Shown here: positions 26,363 through 33,544 of the stretch, one piece after another
Layout: the number at the start of each line of letters is the position of its first letter
Numbering within the stretch: position 1 is the first letter of the stretch
Assembly: GCA_009842675.1 (NCBI GenBank)
Contig: VYEX01000077.1
Coordinates: 1-64,000 of the forward strand
Length of the DNA: 64,000 bases
Source of the DNA: Acidimicrobiia bacterium
Lineage (GTDB): Bacteria > Actinomycetota > Acidimicrobiia > Acidimicrobiales > Bin134
Reading direction: 5' to 3'
Translations under genes and position numbers: made by a program
The notes under the pieces: generated by a model
Database searches by the model: none
Seen by the model: only the letters and a program-made list of their open reading frames with translations
Told to the model about the DNA's origin: nothing

Positions 26363-26745
26363 GCTCGGGTTCGGGCGTGTTGGCCGCGTCGCTGGCCGGC
26401 TTCCACGACTGGTTCTCCTGGGTGGTGATGCTGGCCAACGCCGCCGCGGGGGGATGGGCTCTGGGCGCCCATTATCGATCGGAGTTGCGCGGCTGGCCGT
26501 TGTGGGCGTTCATCGCCGTGGCCCAGGGCACAATCTTCGCTCAGGTGATCGTGGGCGTCGTGTACGAAAACCGTTCGGGGGCCGATCCGGGAGACTTGCA
26601 CCGCCTCTACGGCTTCGCGGCCATCGCCGCGGTGGCCATCGTCTACGCCTATCGGATGCAGCTCGCCCACCGTCGTGAGCTGCTTTATGCCGGCGGCAGC
26701 TTCTTTTTGGCCGGGTTGGCCATCCGGGCCATGATCCTCAGCTGA
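26359..26745 (+). CDS. Small integral membrane protein, unrecognised
   Basis: GTG 26359 in a GTGA overlap with the PIG-L stop gives 128 residues; the ORF track extends it upstream without need. Four hydrophobic segments are visible: FSWVVMLANAAAGGWALGAHY, LWAFIAVAQGTIFAQVIVGV, LYGFAAIAAVAIVYAYR and LLYAGGSFFLAGLAIRAMI. Conserved-looking polar points are HRLYGF and QLAHRREL. No family recognised. Coupling to the deacetylase suggests co-expression but not a shared function. Confidence 0.65.
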   Translation: MSSGSGVLAASLAGFHDWFSWVVMLANAAAGGWALGAHYRSELRGWPLWAFIAVAQGTIFAQVIVGVVYENRSGADPGDLHRLYGFAAIAAVAIVYAYRMQLAHRRELLYAGGSFFLAGLAIRAMILS

Positions 26746-26763
26746 TTGAAGGCCAAGCCTTGG

Positions 26764-27000
26764 TTAAAGGTTTACAACGGGGCAGGTGAGGGTCCTGGTG
26801 ATGCCATCCACCATTTGAATCTGGCTCACCACCAGGCGGCCGAGTTGGTCCATGGATTCAGCCTCGGCTTTGGCGATCACATCGTACGGGCCGGTCATGA
26901 TCTCAGAGATCACCACGCCATCGATCTCGCGTATGGCCTCGGCCACCTGGCGGGCCTTGTCCATTTCGGTCTGGATCAGAACATAAGAGCTGACACCCAC
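26764..27000 (-). CDS. Stand-alone Lrp/AsnC ligand-binding (RAM) domain protein
   Basis: The 78-residue protein corresponds to the C-terminal effector-binding domain of Lrp/AsnC regulators without the helix-turn-helix. It begins MGVSSYVLIQTEMDKARQVA and has IDGVVISEIMTGPYDVIAKAEAESMDQLGRLV with the usual beta-alpha-beta pattern. Such proteins usually bind amino acids and oligomerise, or modulate full-length Lrp proteins. GTG start, with GGAGGTG about 9 nt upstream on the minus strand. It converges with the membrane gene and diverges from the propeller gene. Confidence 0.8.
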   Translation of the reverse strand: MGVSSYVLIQTEMDKARQVAEAIREIDGVVISEIMTGPYDVIAKAEAESMDQLGRLVVSQIQMVDGITRTLTCPVVNL

Positions 27001-27075
27001 GTGACTACACCTCCGGTCGGTTATCCCGCATCGTACTCAAAGCGGCACTACTGGGGGACAGCGGGCTGGGCGCGG

Positions 27076-27218
27076 CCCGGCCCCCTGGCAATCAGGGGGC
27101 CGGGTTGGAGGGGGATCTGTTGGTTCAGTCAGTGGCCTCGATGGCCACTTTCCTGGGTTTGACTGCTTCAGCCACCGGAAGGGTTACAGATGAGACTTTG
27201 TCCGTTGGGTGGGCAAAG
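27076..27218 (+). promoter_or_regulatory. Hairpin-rich leader of the propeller gene
   Basis: Three stem-loops can be drawn in this 143-nt stretch. The first is a perfect 12-bp stem cccggccccctg/cagggggccggg with a 5-nt loop (27076-27104). The second is agtggcc/ggccact with loop tcgat (27131-27149). The third is an 8-bp stem with one G-U pair, ctttgtcc/gggcaaag (27196-27218), ending about 10 nt before ATG 27229. It may be a cis-regulatory RNA. I do not recognise a known riboswitch, and nothing else is seen in the 27001-27228 gap. Confidence 0.45.
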
Positions 27219-27228
27219 ATGTCGGCCC

Positions 27229-28800
27229 ATGAACGGTGCTCCCGCCAATCCGTATCTCGCCGATTCTTCCTACGGCATTGCCCATGGCCGGTGCGACCAG
27301 CAGGACAACGTGCCCTGGCGTGGGCCAGAGGGCCCCACCGAGACGCTCAACGAGACGACCGACCTCCAGTACGCCTGGCTCGGTCCGTGCCATTTCGGCC
27401 ATTTGATTTCGGGGCTGTATCCCGACGGCCGACGGGTGGTGTGGAGCAACGGCCGCCAGAACATCGCCAAGCTCGACTACGAGACCCTTGAGATGCTGGC
27501 CGATCACGAGATTGTCGGCGGGGAAGGTCGCACTCCCATCGAAGATCTGGAGGTCAATTTGCTCGGCCTCGACAAGAAGGACGGCTGGGAGGCCGTCGAA
27601 CACGCCATCGAGCTCTCGCTGAAGTTCATGACCGGCATTGACGGGGTCTATGCGCTGTTGGATTGCGACCACACCCTGTTTCTCGGTCGCAAAGACCACG
27701 CGGTGGCCTACGTGGAGACCGATCCCTCCGATCCGGCGTCGCCCATTGTGGAGCGAGACCGATGGAACAAGCCCGACCACATCGAGGGCTTCTTCGTGGG
27801 GATGAACATGACCTTCGACGGCAAGCTGGTGATGACCACCGATCACGGCTGGGTCATAGTTCTAGAGCGTGACTTCAGCGCCTATCACGCCCTTCAGATA
27901 GCCGGCGGGGCCGAGACCGCCGCTGAGTACTGCGCTCGGCGGGCTGCGGAGCGGGGCAATACCGGCTACGGCTGGGTTCGCACCAGCATCTGCGTGGACA
28001 GCGACAACGGCATCTACGTGTCGTCCAACGACCACCACCACAAGCTGCGCTGGACGGGCACTGAGATCACCGACGATCCTGCTGAAGGCTGCTGGATGGT
28101 TCCCTATCGCAACGGCGGCGGTCACGGCTCGGGCACCACGCCATCGCTCATGGGTTTCGGCCCCGACGAGGACAAGTTCGTGGTTATCGGCGACGGCGAC
28201 GAGGTGGTCAACATCACCCTGTTGTGGCGAGACGAGATCCCCGACTACTGGGAGCAGCTGCCCAACGCCCCGGACCGCCGCATCGCCGGCATCGGGCCGG
28301 CCAACATGGGCAACCCCGACCTGGCTGAGATCAAGACCGAGCAGTCGATCACCGTGTCGGGATACGGCGCCATGACGGTGAACAACGAGCCGGCCTCGAT
28401 CCCTGATGGCTATCCCGCGCGGGCGGCCCGGATGCTGTGCTTCATGCTGGGCCACAAGCCGGAGTACCAGCCCCACGGCCTCCACAAATATGAATGGGAT
28501 CCGGCGTCCCGAGAGCTGAAGGAGGCATGGGTCAACCTCGATATCTCCTCGCCCAACTCGGTCCCATTCGTGGCCGAGGAGAGCGGGCTGGTCTACACCT
28601 GCGGGGTTCGCGACGAGCGCTGGACGATCGAGGCCGCCGACTGGGCTACTGGAGTGTCGCGGTTCCACTACGTACTGGGTGGTTCGAAGTTCAACACCAT
28701 CGGCGCGGGGGTGACCGTGGACGACGACGGCCGGCTGCTGTTCGGGTCGATGTACGGCAAGACCCGCATCCTGAGGGGTCCAGGGAAGACCCCGAGCTGA
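27229..28800 (+). CDS. Unrecognised protein, probable beta-propeller
   Basis: I do not recognise this family. From ATG 27229 it has 523 residues and no signal peptide or membrane segment. Repeated blade-like strands with a VxxDxDGxL pattern are visible (VYALLDCDHTLFLGRKD, MNMTFDGKLVMTTDHGWVIVLER, TSICVDSDNGIYVSSNDHHHKL, GAGVTVDDDGRLLFGSMYGKT), as in PQQ/SMP-30-type propellers. Cys, His and Asp clusters (SSNDHHHK, GGGHGSGTTPSL) could bind metal or cofactor. The ORF track starts at ATG 27190, which would place the third leader hairpin inside the gene. The structured leader suggests regulated expression. Confidence 0.6.
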   Translation: MNGAPANPYLADSSYGIAHGRCDQQDNVPWRGPEGPTETLNETTDLQYAWLGPCHFGHLISGLYPDGRRVVWSNGRQNIAKLDYETLEMLADHEIVGGEGRTPIEDLEVNLLGLDKKDGWEAVEHAIELSLKFMTGIDGVYALLDCDHTLFLGRKDHAVAYVETDPSDPASPIVERDRWNKPDHIEGFFVGMNMTFDGKLVMTTDHGWVIVLERDFSAYHALQIAGGAETAAEYCARRAAERGNTGYGWVRTSICVDSDNGIYVSSNDHHHKLRWTGTEITDDPAEGCWMVPYRNGGGHGSGTTPSLMGFGPDEDKFVVIGDGDEVVNITLLWRDEIPDYWEQLPNAPDRRIAGIGPANMGNPDLAEIKTEQSITVSGYGAMTVNNEPASIPDGYPARAARMLCFMLGHKPEYQPHGLHKYEWDPASRELKEAWVNLDISSPNSVPFVAEESGLVYTCGVRDERWTIEAADWATGVSRFHYVLGGSKFNTIGAGVTVDDDGRLLFGSMYGKTRILRGPGKTPS

Positions 28801-28811
28801 GAGCGCTCCGC

Positions 28812-28817
28812 TAGCGT
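28812..28817 (+). promoter_or_regulatory. Predicted -10 element, leaderless galE
   Basis: TAGCGT lies 7 nt before the galE ATG. There is no Shine-Dalgarno-like sequence between them. Confidence 0.5.
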
Positions 28818-28824
28818 CCACGTC

Positions 28825-29841
28825 ATGGCGTCGGTGCTGGTGACCGGGGGAGCGGGCTATATCGGGAGCCACACTTGTGTCGCACTCATGGAGGCTGGCT
28901 GGGAAATTGCCGTACTGGACAGCTTGGAGAATTCTTCGAGTGCCGCGGTAGACGCGGTGGCGGAGATCACCGGCCACCGGCCGCGCCTCGAAGTGGCCGA
29001 CTGCCGAGACGAGGCCGCGTTGGAAAAATTGATCACCGAGATGCGTCCCGATGCAGTGTTGCACTTCGCGGGCCTCAAGTCGGTGCCCGATTCGGTGGCT
29101 GATCCGCTGCGCTACTACCGACACAACCTGGAATCGACCGCCGTGCTCATGGAGGTGATGCAGCGCGGCGGCATCCGCCGGATGGTGTTCTCATCTTCGG
29201 CCACGGTCTATGGGCCTCCCGATGAGTTGCCGGTGTCAGAAGCGGCGACAACCCGCCCGGTCAACCCCTACGGATGGACCAAGCTCCTCATCGAGCAGAT
29301 GATCGCCGACGTGGTTCGGTCTGATCCCCGCTGGTCGGCGTCGCTGCTTCGCTATTTCAATCCGGTAGGAGCTCATCCCAGCGGATTGATCGGAGAAGAC
29401 CCCGAAGGGGTGCCCGGGAATCTGATGCCCTATCTGCTCCAAGTGGCGGTGGGCCGCCGCGACGCGCTGCCCCTGTATGGGACCGACTATCCGACCCCGG
29501 ACGGGACCGCGGTGCGGGACTACATCCACGTGATGGATTTGGCCGAGGGCCACCTGGCTGCCTTGCAAGCCCTGGAGTCGTCGGCCGGGCAGGTTCACAC
29601 CTACAACCTGGGCACCGGCCGGGGTGCGTCGGTGCTAGAGGTGATCGCGGCCATGCGGGAGGCTACCGGTCATCCCTTGCCGTACGAGGAACTCGGCCGT
29701 CGCCCTGGCGATGTCCCCGAGCTGTGGGCCGATCCCGCCAAGGCTCGCTCGGAGTTGGGCTGGTCGGCTACCCGCTCGCTGGCCGAGATGTGTCGAGACG
29801 GCTGGGCCTGGCAGTCGAAGAATCCGCAGGGCTATAGCTAG
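28825..29841 (+). CDS. galE: UDP-glucose 4-epimerase
   Basis: Interconverts UDP-glucose and UDP-galactose with tightly bound NAD. The 338-residue extended short-chain dehydrogenase has VLVTGGAGYIGSHTCVAL (NAD-binding), HFAGLKSVPDSV, the catalytic Ser in FSSSATVYG and YxxxK in NPYGWTKLLIEQM, followed by RYFNPVGAHPSG and YIHVMDLAEGH. Length and motifs are canonical. It converges with pckA, with 35 nt between stops. Its TAG stop lies within a short direct repeat shared with the pckA 3' end. Confidence 0.95.
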   Translation: MASVLVTGGAGYIGSHTCVALMEAGWEIAVLDSLENSSSAAVDAVAEITGHRPRLEVADCRDEAALEKLITEMRPDAVLHFAGLKSVPDSVADPLRYYRHNLESTAVLMEVMQRGGIRRMVFSSSATVYGPPDELPVSEAATTRPVNPYGWTKLLIEQMIADVVRSDPRWSASLLRYFNPVGAHPSGLIGEDPEGVPGNLMPYLLQVAVGRRDALPLYGTDYPTPDGTAVRDYIHVMDLAEGHLAALQALESSAGQVHTYNLGTGRGASVLEVIAAMREATGHPLPYEELGRRPGDVPELWADPAKARSELGWSATRSLAEMCRDGWAWQSKNPQGYS

Positions 29842-29900
29842 AGCATCTTCTGGATGCCCAACTTGCGGATTGACAGCTAGAGCATCGCCTTTATGCCCAG
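29836..29900. repeat. Direct repeat: duplicated pckA C-terminal coding tail
   Basis: agctagagcatc occurs at 29836-29847 and 29875-29886, 39 bp apart, with atgccca following each copy. Read on the minus strand, the downstream copy stays in the pckA frame after the pckA TAG. It would encode LSIRKLGIQKML then a second TAG, resembling the real terminus LGIKAML. Confidence 0.7.
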
Positions 29901-31535
29901 CGAGGCGTAATCCTGTTCCTCGTAGTTCTGGCGGAATAGGTCGCGCAGTCGAACGGCGGCTTCGTCGTAGGCCTCGGGATCGCTCCAGGTATTGCGGGGA
30001 TTGAGCACCTTGTCGGGAACTCCGGGGCAAGAAACGGGGATTTGCAGCCCCAGAATGGGAAGCCTGACGGTGTCCACCGTGTCGAGATCGCCGTTGAGCG
30101 CCGCGTTGAGCAGTGCCCGGGTGTGGGCGATGGACATGCGGTCTCCCACCCCGCAAGGCCCTCCCGACCAACCGGTGTTCAAGAGGATGCATCGGGCCGA
30201 GTGGGTGTCCATGCGATGGGCCAATAGTTCGGCGTACACCGATGGCTTGTGCGACATGAACGGTGCTCCGAAGCAGGCGCTGAATGTGGCCTGCGGCTCC
30301 ACCACCCCCACCTCGGTGCCGGCCAGCTTGGCGGTGAACCCCATCACGAAGTGGTACATCACCTCGTCCCGGTCGAGGATCGAAACAGGGGGCAGCACGC
30401 CGAAGGCGTCGGCGGTCAATAGCACGATGGTGCGGGGGTGGGGCCCCTTGGCGCCGGGGGCCACGTGGGGATTGCAAGAGAGTGGATAGGCGAAACGGGT
30501 GTTCTCGGTGATGGAGTCGTCGGTGAGGTCGAGCTCCTGGGGGTCGGTGTCGGCCAGATCCCGGTCGGGCAGAGCGGGGACGTTCTCGATGAGGGTCCCC
30601 TCCATCGACAGGGCGGCGGCGATGATGGGCTCGGCGTCTTTGTCCAAGTCGATGAGCTTGGCGTAGCAGCCGTCCTCGAAATTGGCGATGCCGGACTCGG
30701 TCCACACGTGCTCGTCGTCGCCGATCAGGCTGCGGTCGGGGTCGGCCGACAGGGTTGTCTTCCCGGTGCCGGACAGGCCGAACAAGATGGCGCTGTTGCC
30801 GTTGTCGTCCACGTTGGCCGAGCAGTGCATGGTGAGCTGTTTGGCGTCGGGCAGAACGAAGTTCATCACCGTGAACATGGTCTTCTTGACCACGCCGCAA
30901 TAGTCGGACCGCCCGAGCACCAGCCCCAGCCGATTGCGCAGATCCATGATGACGGCCCGGTCGGTGCGGGTGCCGTCGCGGTCGGGATCGCACCGGAAGC
31001 TGGGGACGTTGATCATGGTCCAGCCGACGGCATCGCGGTCGGCGTCGTCACGCACCCCCTTGGGGAACATGATGTTGGCGAAGTAGGCGTGGGTGGCGTA
31101 TTCGCTGACCAGCCGATAGGGGATGGCGAACTCGGGATCCCAACCGCAGAACACATCGGCGGTGTACAACGTGGCTCTTTGCTCGTTCAGATGGGCTAGG
31201 ACCCGCTCCAGCAGACCGGTGTAGTGGTCGCCGTCCAACTGGCTGAAGTCCGACTTCCACCACACTTCGTCCACTACCTCAGGCCAGGCCACTGCGAAGG
31301 TGTCCTGCACTGGACGCCCGGTGCAGGACGGATCGGAGTAGAAGATCAGCGGTCCGTCGGTCCCCAGCGCGGTGGCGAACGCCTTCTGGTCGTGCTCGTC
31401 CCCATCGATCCGGGTGCGGCCTCTGTCACCTTCGATGGCCGCGGCGAACAGCTCGCCTTGGGTCAGCCCGGCCCGGACTTCCACTGAGTCCAGGCCGAAG
31501 CGAACGCGAAGATGATCGGCGACCTCGCCGGTCAC
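29877..31535 (-). CDS. pckA: Phosphoenolpyruvate carboxykinase (ATP)
   Basis: Converts oxaloacetate and ATP to phosphoenolpyruvate for gluconeogenesis. The 552-residue protein has RFGLDSVEVRAGLTQGE, FCGWDPEF, RSDYCGVVKKTMFTVMNF, the P-loop GLSGTGKTTLSAD, the metal site DDEHVWTESGIANFEDGCYAK and VLLTADAFGVLPPVS. These mark the ATP-dependent (EC 4.1.1.49) and not the GTP-dependent enzyme usual in mycobacteria and corynebacteria. GTG start overlaps the preceding cold-shock-like gene in GTGA, so the two are translationally coupled. Confidence 0.95.
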   Translation of the reverse strand: MTGEVADHLRVRFGLDSVEVRAGLTQGELFAAAIEGDRGRTRIDGDEHDQKAFATALGTDGPLIFYSDPSCTGRPVQDTFAVAWPEVVDEVWWKSDFSQLDGDHYTGLLERVLAHLNEQRATLYTADVFCGWDPEFAIPYRLVSEYATHAYFANIMFPKGVRDDADRDAVGWTMINVPSFRCDPDRDGTRTDRAVIMDLRNRLGLVLGRSDYCGVVKKTMFTVMNFVLPDAKQLTMHCSANVDDNGNSAILFGLSGTGKTTLSADPDRSLIGDDEHVWTESGIANFEDGCYAKLIDLDKDAEPIIAAALSMEGTLIENVPALPDRDLADTDPQELDLTDDSITENTRFAYPLSCNPHVAPGAKGPHPRTIVLLTADAFGVLPPVSILDRDEVMYHFVMGFTAKLAGTEVGVVEPQATFSACFGAPFMSHKPSVYAELLAHRMDTHSARCILLNTGWSGGPCGVGDRMSIAHTRALLNAALNGDLDTVDTVRLPILGLQIPVSCPGVPDKVLNPRNTWSDPEAYDEAAVRLRDLFRQNYEEQDYASLGIKAML

Positions 31536-31780
31536 GCGGTCTCCGAATCACCAGCGGCCGTGAGGAACGAAGGAGTGCCCATGTCCACCTCCGAGCCCAA
31601 ACGCAGCCGGGTGGCCTGCCCTTCCGCCAGATCGAACAGCACCCGCTGGCCTTGGCGCAGCATCCGGAAAACCGATCCCTCCAGCGCATCGGGGGCCAGG
31701 TCGAACTCGGCCAAATCGGTGTCGCGCACAACCACACCGAGGCCGGTTGCGGGATCGTAAGCCTTGATCACTCCCTGCAC
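31532..31780 (-). CDS. Cold-shock-domain-like protein, degenerate RNP motifs
   Basis: The 82-residue protein begins MQGVIKAYDPATGLGVVVRD, the beta-1/beta-2 layout of cold-shock domains, with later VLFDLAEGQATRLRL. The aromatic RNA-contact residues of RNP1 (KGFGFI) and RNP2 (VFVH) are replaced by small or aliphatic ones, so single-strand nucleic acid binding is doubtful. GTG start; the stop overlaps the pckA GTG. Fold assignment is moderate, function unknown. Confidence 0.65.
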   Translation of the reverse strand: MQGVIKAYDPATGLGVVVRDTDLAEFDLAPDALEGSVFRMLRQGQRVLFDLAEGQATRLRLGSEVDMGTPSFLTAAGDSETA

Positions 31781-31871
31781 AGGGACTCTTTCTGCCGGTG
31801 ACCGGGGAAGGGGATACGGGCAGGTTAATGGCTGGTCCAGACGGTTCGCGAGTCGGGAAGCGCGGAGTAAC

Positions 31872-31877
31872 TACCAT
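31872..31877 (+). promoter_or_regulatory. Predicted -10 element, leaderless fakA-like gene
   Basis: TACCAT lies 8 nt before ATG 31886. The 105-nt interval also contains the divergent start of the cold-shock-like/pckA operon. Confidence 0.4.
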
Positions 31878-31885
31878 CGCAGGGC

Positions 31886-33544
31886 ATGACGGCAGATCGT
31901 CTGGGGGCTGATGGGTTGCGGGCCACTATGGAGTGGTTCCGCGACGCCTTGGCTATGCACCGAGATGTCATCAACCAGCTCAACGTGTATCCGGTGCCCG
32001 ACGGCGACACCGGCACCAACATGGCGTTGACCCTTGAAACGGTGGTGACCGAGGTGTCGGCCGCCGGGGATCAGATGAGCGAGGTTTGCCACGCCATCAG
32101 CCATGGTTCGCTGATGGGCGCCCGGGGCAATTCCGGCGTGATCTTGTCGCAGATCCTCCGGGGCTTGGCCGAGACGGTGGCTACCGCTGGACACGTCGAT
32201 CCACTGGTCCTGGCCGGTGCGCTGAAAAAAGCGTCGGTTGCGGCCGATGAAGCGGTGTCTACCCCGGTGGAGGGGACCATCCTCACCGTGGTGCGAGATG
32301 TGGCCAACGCAGCTGCCGAAGCGGTCGAGGAGGGCGTCGACGGCCTCCTCCAAATGGTGGAGGGATGCCAGCAGGCGGGACGGGCGTCGCTGGATCGCAC
32401 CCCGGAGCTGCTGCCCCAGTTGGCCCGGGCCAACGTGGTGGACGCCGGGGGCGCGGGTTTTCTGCTGTTCCTGGATGCGATGGCCACCGCGATGGACGGA
32501 CGGCCGCTGCCCGATCCGCCGCCGGTGGACCCCACGGCGGGAGTGGGTGCGGCAGTGGCCGGGGCCGACGATCCCCACGGAGTCGATGACGACGCTGATG
32601 GCACCCGCTATGAGGTGATGTTCTTCTTGGAGGCCGACGACGACCGTATCGGCGACTTCCGCTCCGCGTGGGAGGCCCTGGGCGACTCCATCGTGGTGGT
32701 GGGCGGCGACGGCCTGTGGAACTGCCACATCCACAGCAACGACATCGGTGCCAGCATCGAGGCGGGCATCGGCGTCGGTCGTCCGTACGACATTCGGGTG
32801 ACCGACTTGTTCGAACAGGTCGAACACGTGGAGTCGCTTACCGCCGCCGAGATCGGCGGGACCGTCACCACCATTGCCGGCGAGCCGGTTCACACCGCAG
32901 TGGTGGCCGTGTCGGTGGGAGCGGGGGTGCGCCGCATTTTCGAGTCGCTCGGGGTTCGAGCCGTCATCGCCGGGGGCCAGACCATGAATCCCTCCACCGA
33001 GCACTTCGTGCAGGCGGTGGAGCAGCTCGACGCCGCCGAGATTGTGCTTCTCCCCAACAACAAGAACATCGTGCCGGTGGCCGAGCGGGTGGACGACTGC
33101 ACCGATGCGGTGGTGCGGGTCGTGCCCACCAAGGGGATCGCTGAGGGCTTGGCCGCCTTGATGGCCTATGACCCGTCGGCCACCGCCGACCAGAACCAGG
33201 AGGCCATGGCCGACGCCGCCTCCGAGGTGGTGACCGGGGAGGTCACCCAAGCAGTGCGTGACACCGAGAGCGAATTGGGACCCATCGCCGCGGGTCAGTG
33301 GCTGGGCCTGGATCGCGGTGGGTTGCGGGTGGTGGCCCAGGGCGCGGCACAGGCGGCCACCGGGCTGCTGGCCGAGATCATCGACGACGGCCATGAGCTT
33401 GTGACGGTGATCGCCGGGGCCGACGCCGCATCGGCCGATGTCGGAGAAGTGTCCTCCTGGCTGGCGGAGCATCATCCTGCGATCGAAGTGGAGATCCACG
33501 AGGGCAACCAGCCGCTCTATCCGTTCTATTTCGGAGTGGAGTGA
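31886..33544 (+). CDS. DAK2-domain (DhaL/FakA-like) kinase
   Basis: The N-terminal DhaL-type ATP-binding domain (residues about 1-200) has the Mg-ATP motif NVYPVPDGDTGTNMALTLE and HGSLMGARGNSGVILSQILRG. The C-terminal part (about 240-552) is the FakA middle/C region with VVVGGDGLWNCHIHSND and LPNNKNIVPVAERV. FakA phosphorylates fatty acids bound to FakB (DegV) in Gram-positives; no fakB lies in the window. Length 552 is typical. The gene overlaps recG in GTGA and corresponds to the Rv2974c/Rv2975c position. Confidence 0.88.
   Translation: MTADRLGADGLRATMEWFRDALAMHRDVINQLNVYPVPDGDTGTNMALTLETVVTEVSAAGDQMSEVCHAISHGSLMGARGNSGVILSQILRGLAETVATAGHVDPLVLAGALKKASVAADEAVSTPVEGTILTVVRDVANAAAEAVEEGVDGLLQMVEGCQQAGRASLDRTPELLPQLARANVVDAGGAGFLLFLDAMATAMDGRPLPDPPPVDPTAGVGAAVAGADDPHGVDDDADGTRYEVMFFLEADDDRIGDFRSAWEALGDSIVVVGGDGLWNCHIHSNDIGASIEAGIGVGRPYDIRVTDLFEQVEHVESLTAAEIGGTVTTIAGEPVHTAVVAVSVGAGVRRIFESLGVRAVIAGGQTMNPSTEHFVQAVEQLDAAEIVLLPNNKNIVPVAERVDDCTDAVVRVVPTKGIAEGLAALMAYDPSATADQNQEAMADAASEVVTGEVTQAVRDTESELGPIAAGQWLGLDRGGLRVVAQGAAQAATGLLAEIIDDGHELVTVIAGADAASADVGEVSSWLAEHHPAIEVEIHEGNQPLYPFYFGVE

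Noticed and set aside
27105-27491. 128-residue ORF at the start of the propeller region
   Set aside because: It overlaps the 27229 gene in another frame and is Arg-rich without pattern. The upstream part is better explained as structured leader.
31871-33499. 542-residue minus-strand ORF over the fakA-like gene
   Set aside because: Same reason: His/Gly-rich antisense shadow of a conserved kinase gene.
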